Source of the DNA: Blattamonas nauphoetae
Lineage: Eukaryota > Preaxostyla > Oxymonadida
DNA: 64,000 bases
Direction: 5' to 3'
NCBI GenBank assembly: GCA_033064195.1
Contig: JARBJD010000026.1
Location: forward strand, 372,001-436,000
Positions 63,673 to 64,000 of this stretch are shown here, one piece after another (the stretch's first letter is position 1; each line of letters begins with the position of its first letter). A program made the translations under genes and the position numbers. Below the pieces are notes generated by a model that saw only the letters and a program-made list of their open reading frames with translations, had not been told where the DNA came from and did no database searches.

Positions 63673-64000
63673 CTAACGGGGTATCGCTTTCGTCAGAGAA
63701 ATGCCATAATTGAGAATAGTGTTGTATGCTTCGTTATAGGCAATACTCATATCTTTTCCACCAACGAGGATCTTGAATATTGTTCGAAAGATTGGGAGTT
63801 TATTCAGACAGAGGCACTTGTCAGATAAATCATCCAATTCGATCACCACATCATTAATCCCAGTTAGTGTCGCAATCAGTGCACATAAATCACTTTGGTT
63901 TGTGATCAGTTTCTTCGATGGTTCAATGAGGTTATTCAAGAGTTTCTTTTCACAGGCGAATGCATTCTTGTAGACGAGTAATAACTGATCTTTGAATGCT
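63673..64000 (-). CDS. Partial gene at the right edge
   Basis: The minus-strand frame is open from the window edge to its stop at 63673 (about 108 residues seen). It includes LLNNLIEPSKKLITNQSDL, LIATLTGINDVVIELDDLSD and YNEAYNTILNYGISLTKAIP. No ATG lies within the window in this frame, so the start is beyond position 64000. No family is recognised. Confidence 0.55.
   Translation of the reverse strand, partial: AFKDQLLLVYKNAFACEKKLLNNLIEPSKKLITNQSDLCALIATLTGINDVVIELDDLSDKCLCLNKLPIFRTIFKILVGGKDMSIAYNEAYNTILNYGISLTKAIPR

Larger units (their letters stand above)
55250..64000. mobile_element. Polinton-like capsid-bearing virus-like element, right end outside the window
   Basis: From about 55,250 the DNA is clearly more AT-rich than the host genes. 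It holds an organised set of short-spaced genes: plus-strand repeat proteins and an S74-domain protein on the left, then minus-strand genes including two capsid-like paralogues and two small MAPG proteins. Most genes start at a T-rich tract followed by TAAATG or AAAATG. No polymerase, integrase, ATPase or protease is seen, but the element continues past the right edge. It looks largely whole here, with about one break, in the second capsid-like copy, and therefore young. The left boundary and inverted ends were not found. Confidence 0.6.

Noticed and set aside
1-64000. CRISPR array, rRNA genes, bacterial operons
   Set aside because: No regularly spaced identical repeats of that kind and no rRNA-like conserved stretches; introns and transposon types mark this as eukaryotic DNA.

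Overview
The window is nuclear DNA of a eukaryote, most likely an anaerobic flagellate of the oxymonad type (Blattamonas/Monocercomonoides-like). The reasons are large surface proteins with beta-helix repeats, one membrane span and a kinase-like tail; armadillo/HEAT-type proteins; very short spliceosomal introns (29-124 bp, several at 29-44 bp); and a heavy load of DNA transposons. The taxon is inferred from the protein families I recognise. The standard genetic code fits.

The left half (about 550-30,472) is a stack of nested insertions in what was one host gene. Surface gene A runs on the minus strand from 30,472 and resumes, in frame, at 2,397. Inside it, at a TA target, sits a pogo/Tigger-like transposon (2,400-29,034, inverted ends about 44 bp). 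The transposon's transposase is split by a 24.6 kb insert (3,527 to about 28,125) bounded by 53 bp inverted repeats. That insert holds a decayed host gene G, itself cut in frame by an 8.1 kb Mutator-like element (4,895-13,017; 9 bp target duplication; about 420-460 bp inverted ends) that carries host gene fragments. It also holds a 3.55 kb hAT-like element (22,928-26,477) with its own host-derived cargo, and other surface-gene debris. A 780 bp hAT-type MITE (1,069-1,848) interrupts the other part of gene A.

The middle (28,900-46,500) is host DNA. Genes A and B are near-identical head-to-head surface genes sharing a palindromic promoter region. Surface gene C/D is a large relative with one frameshift. 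A 5'-incomplete armadillo gene and a long coiled-coil gene follow. An apparently intact autonomous hAT transposon (46,510-48,903) with perfect 8 bp target duplications comes next. Then a five-intron (at least) HEAT-type gene F on the minus strand (49,808 to about 54,430) is interrupted by an 860 bp MITE with a 4 bp target duplication; removing the MITE restores the frame.

From about 55,250 to the right edge the base composition becomes AT-rich and a Polinton-like, capsid-bearing virus-like element begins. It has two capsid-like paralogues (one looks whole, one broken), a peptidase S74 chaperone-domain protein, two small paralogous MAPG proteins, repeat-containing proteins, and a shared T-rich/TAAATG motif at gene starts. 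It runs off the window, so its replication and integration genes, if any, are not visible.

No CRISPR arrays, rRNA genes or genuine tRNA genes were found.
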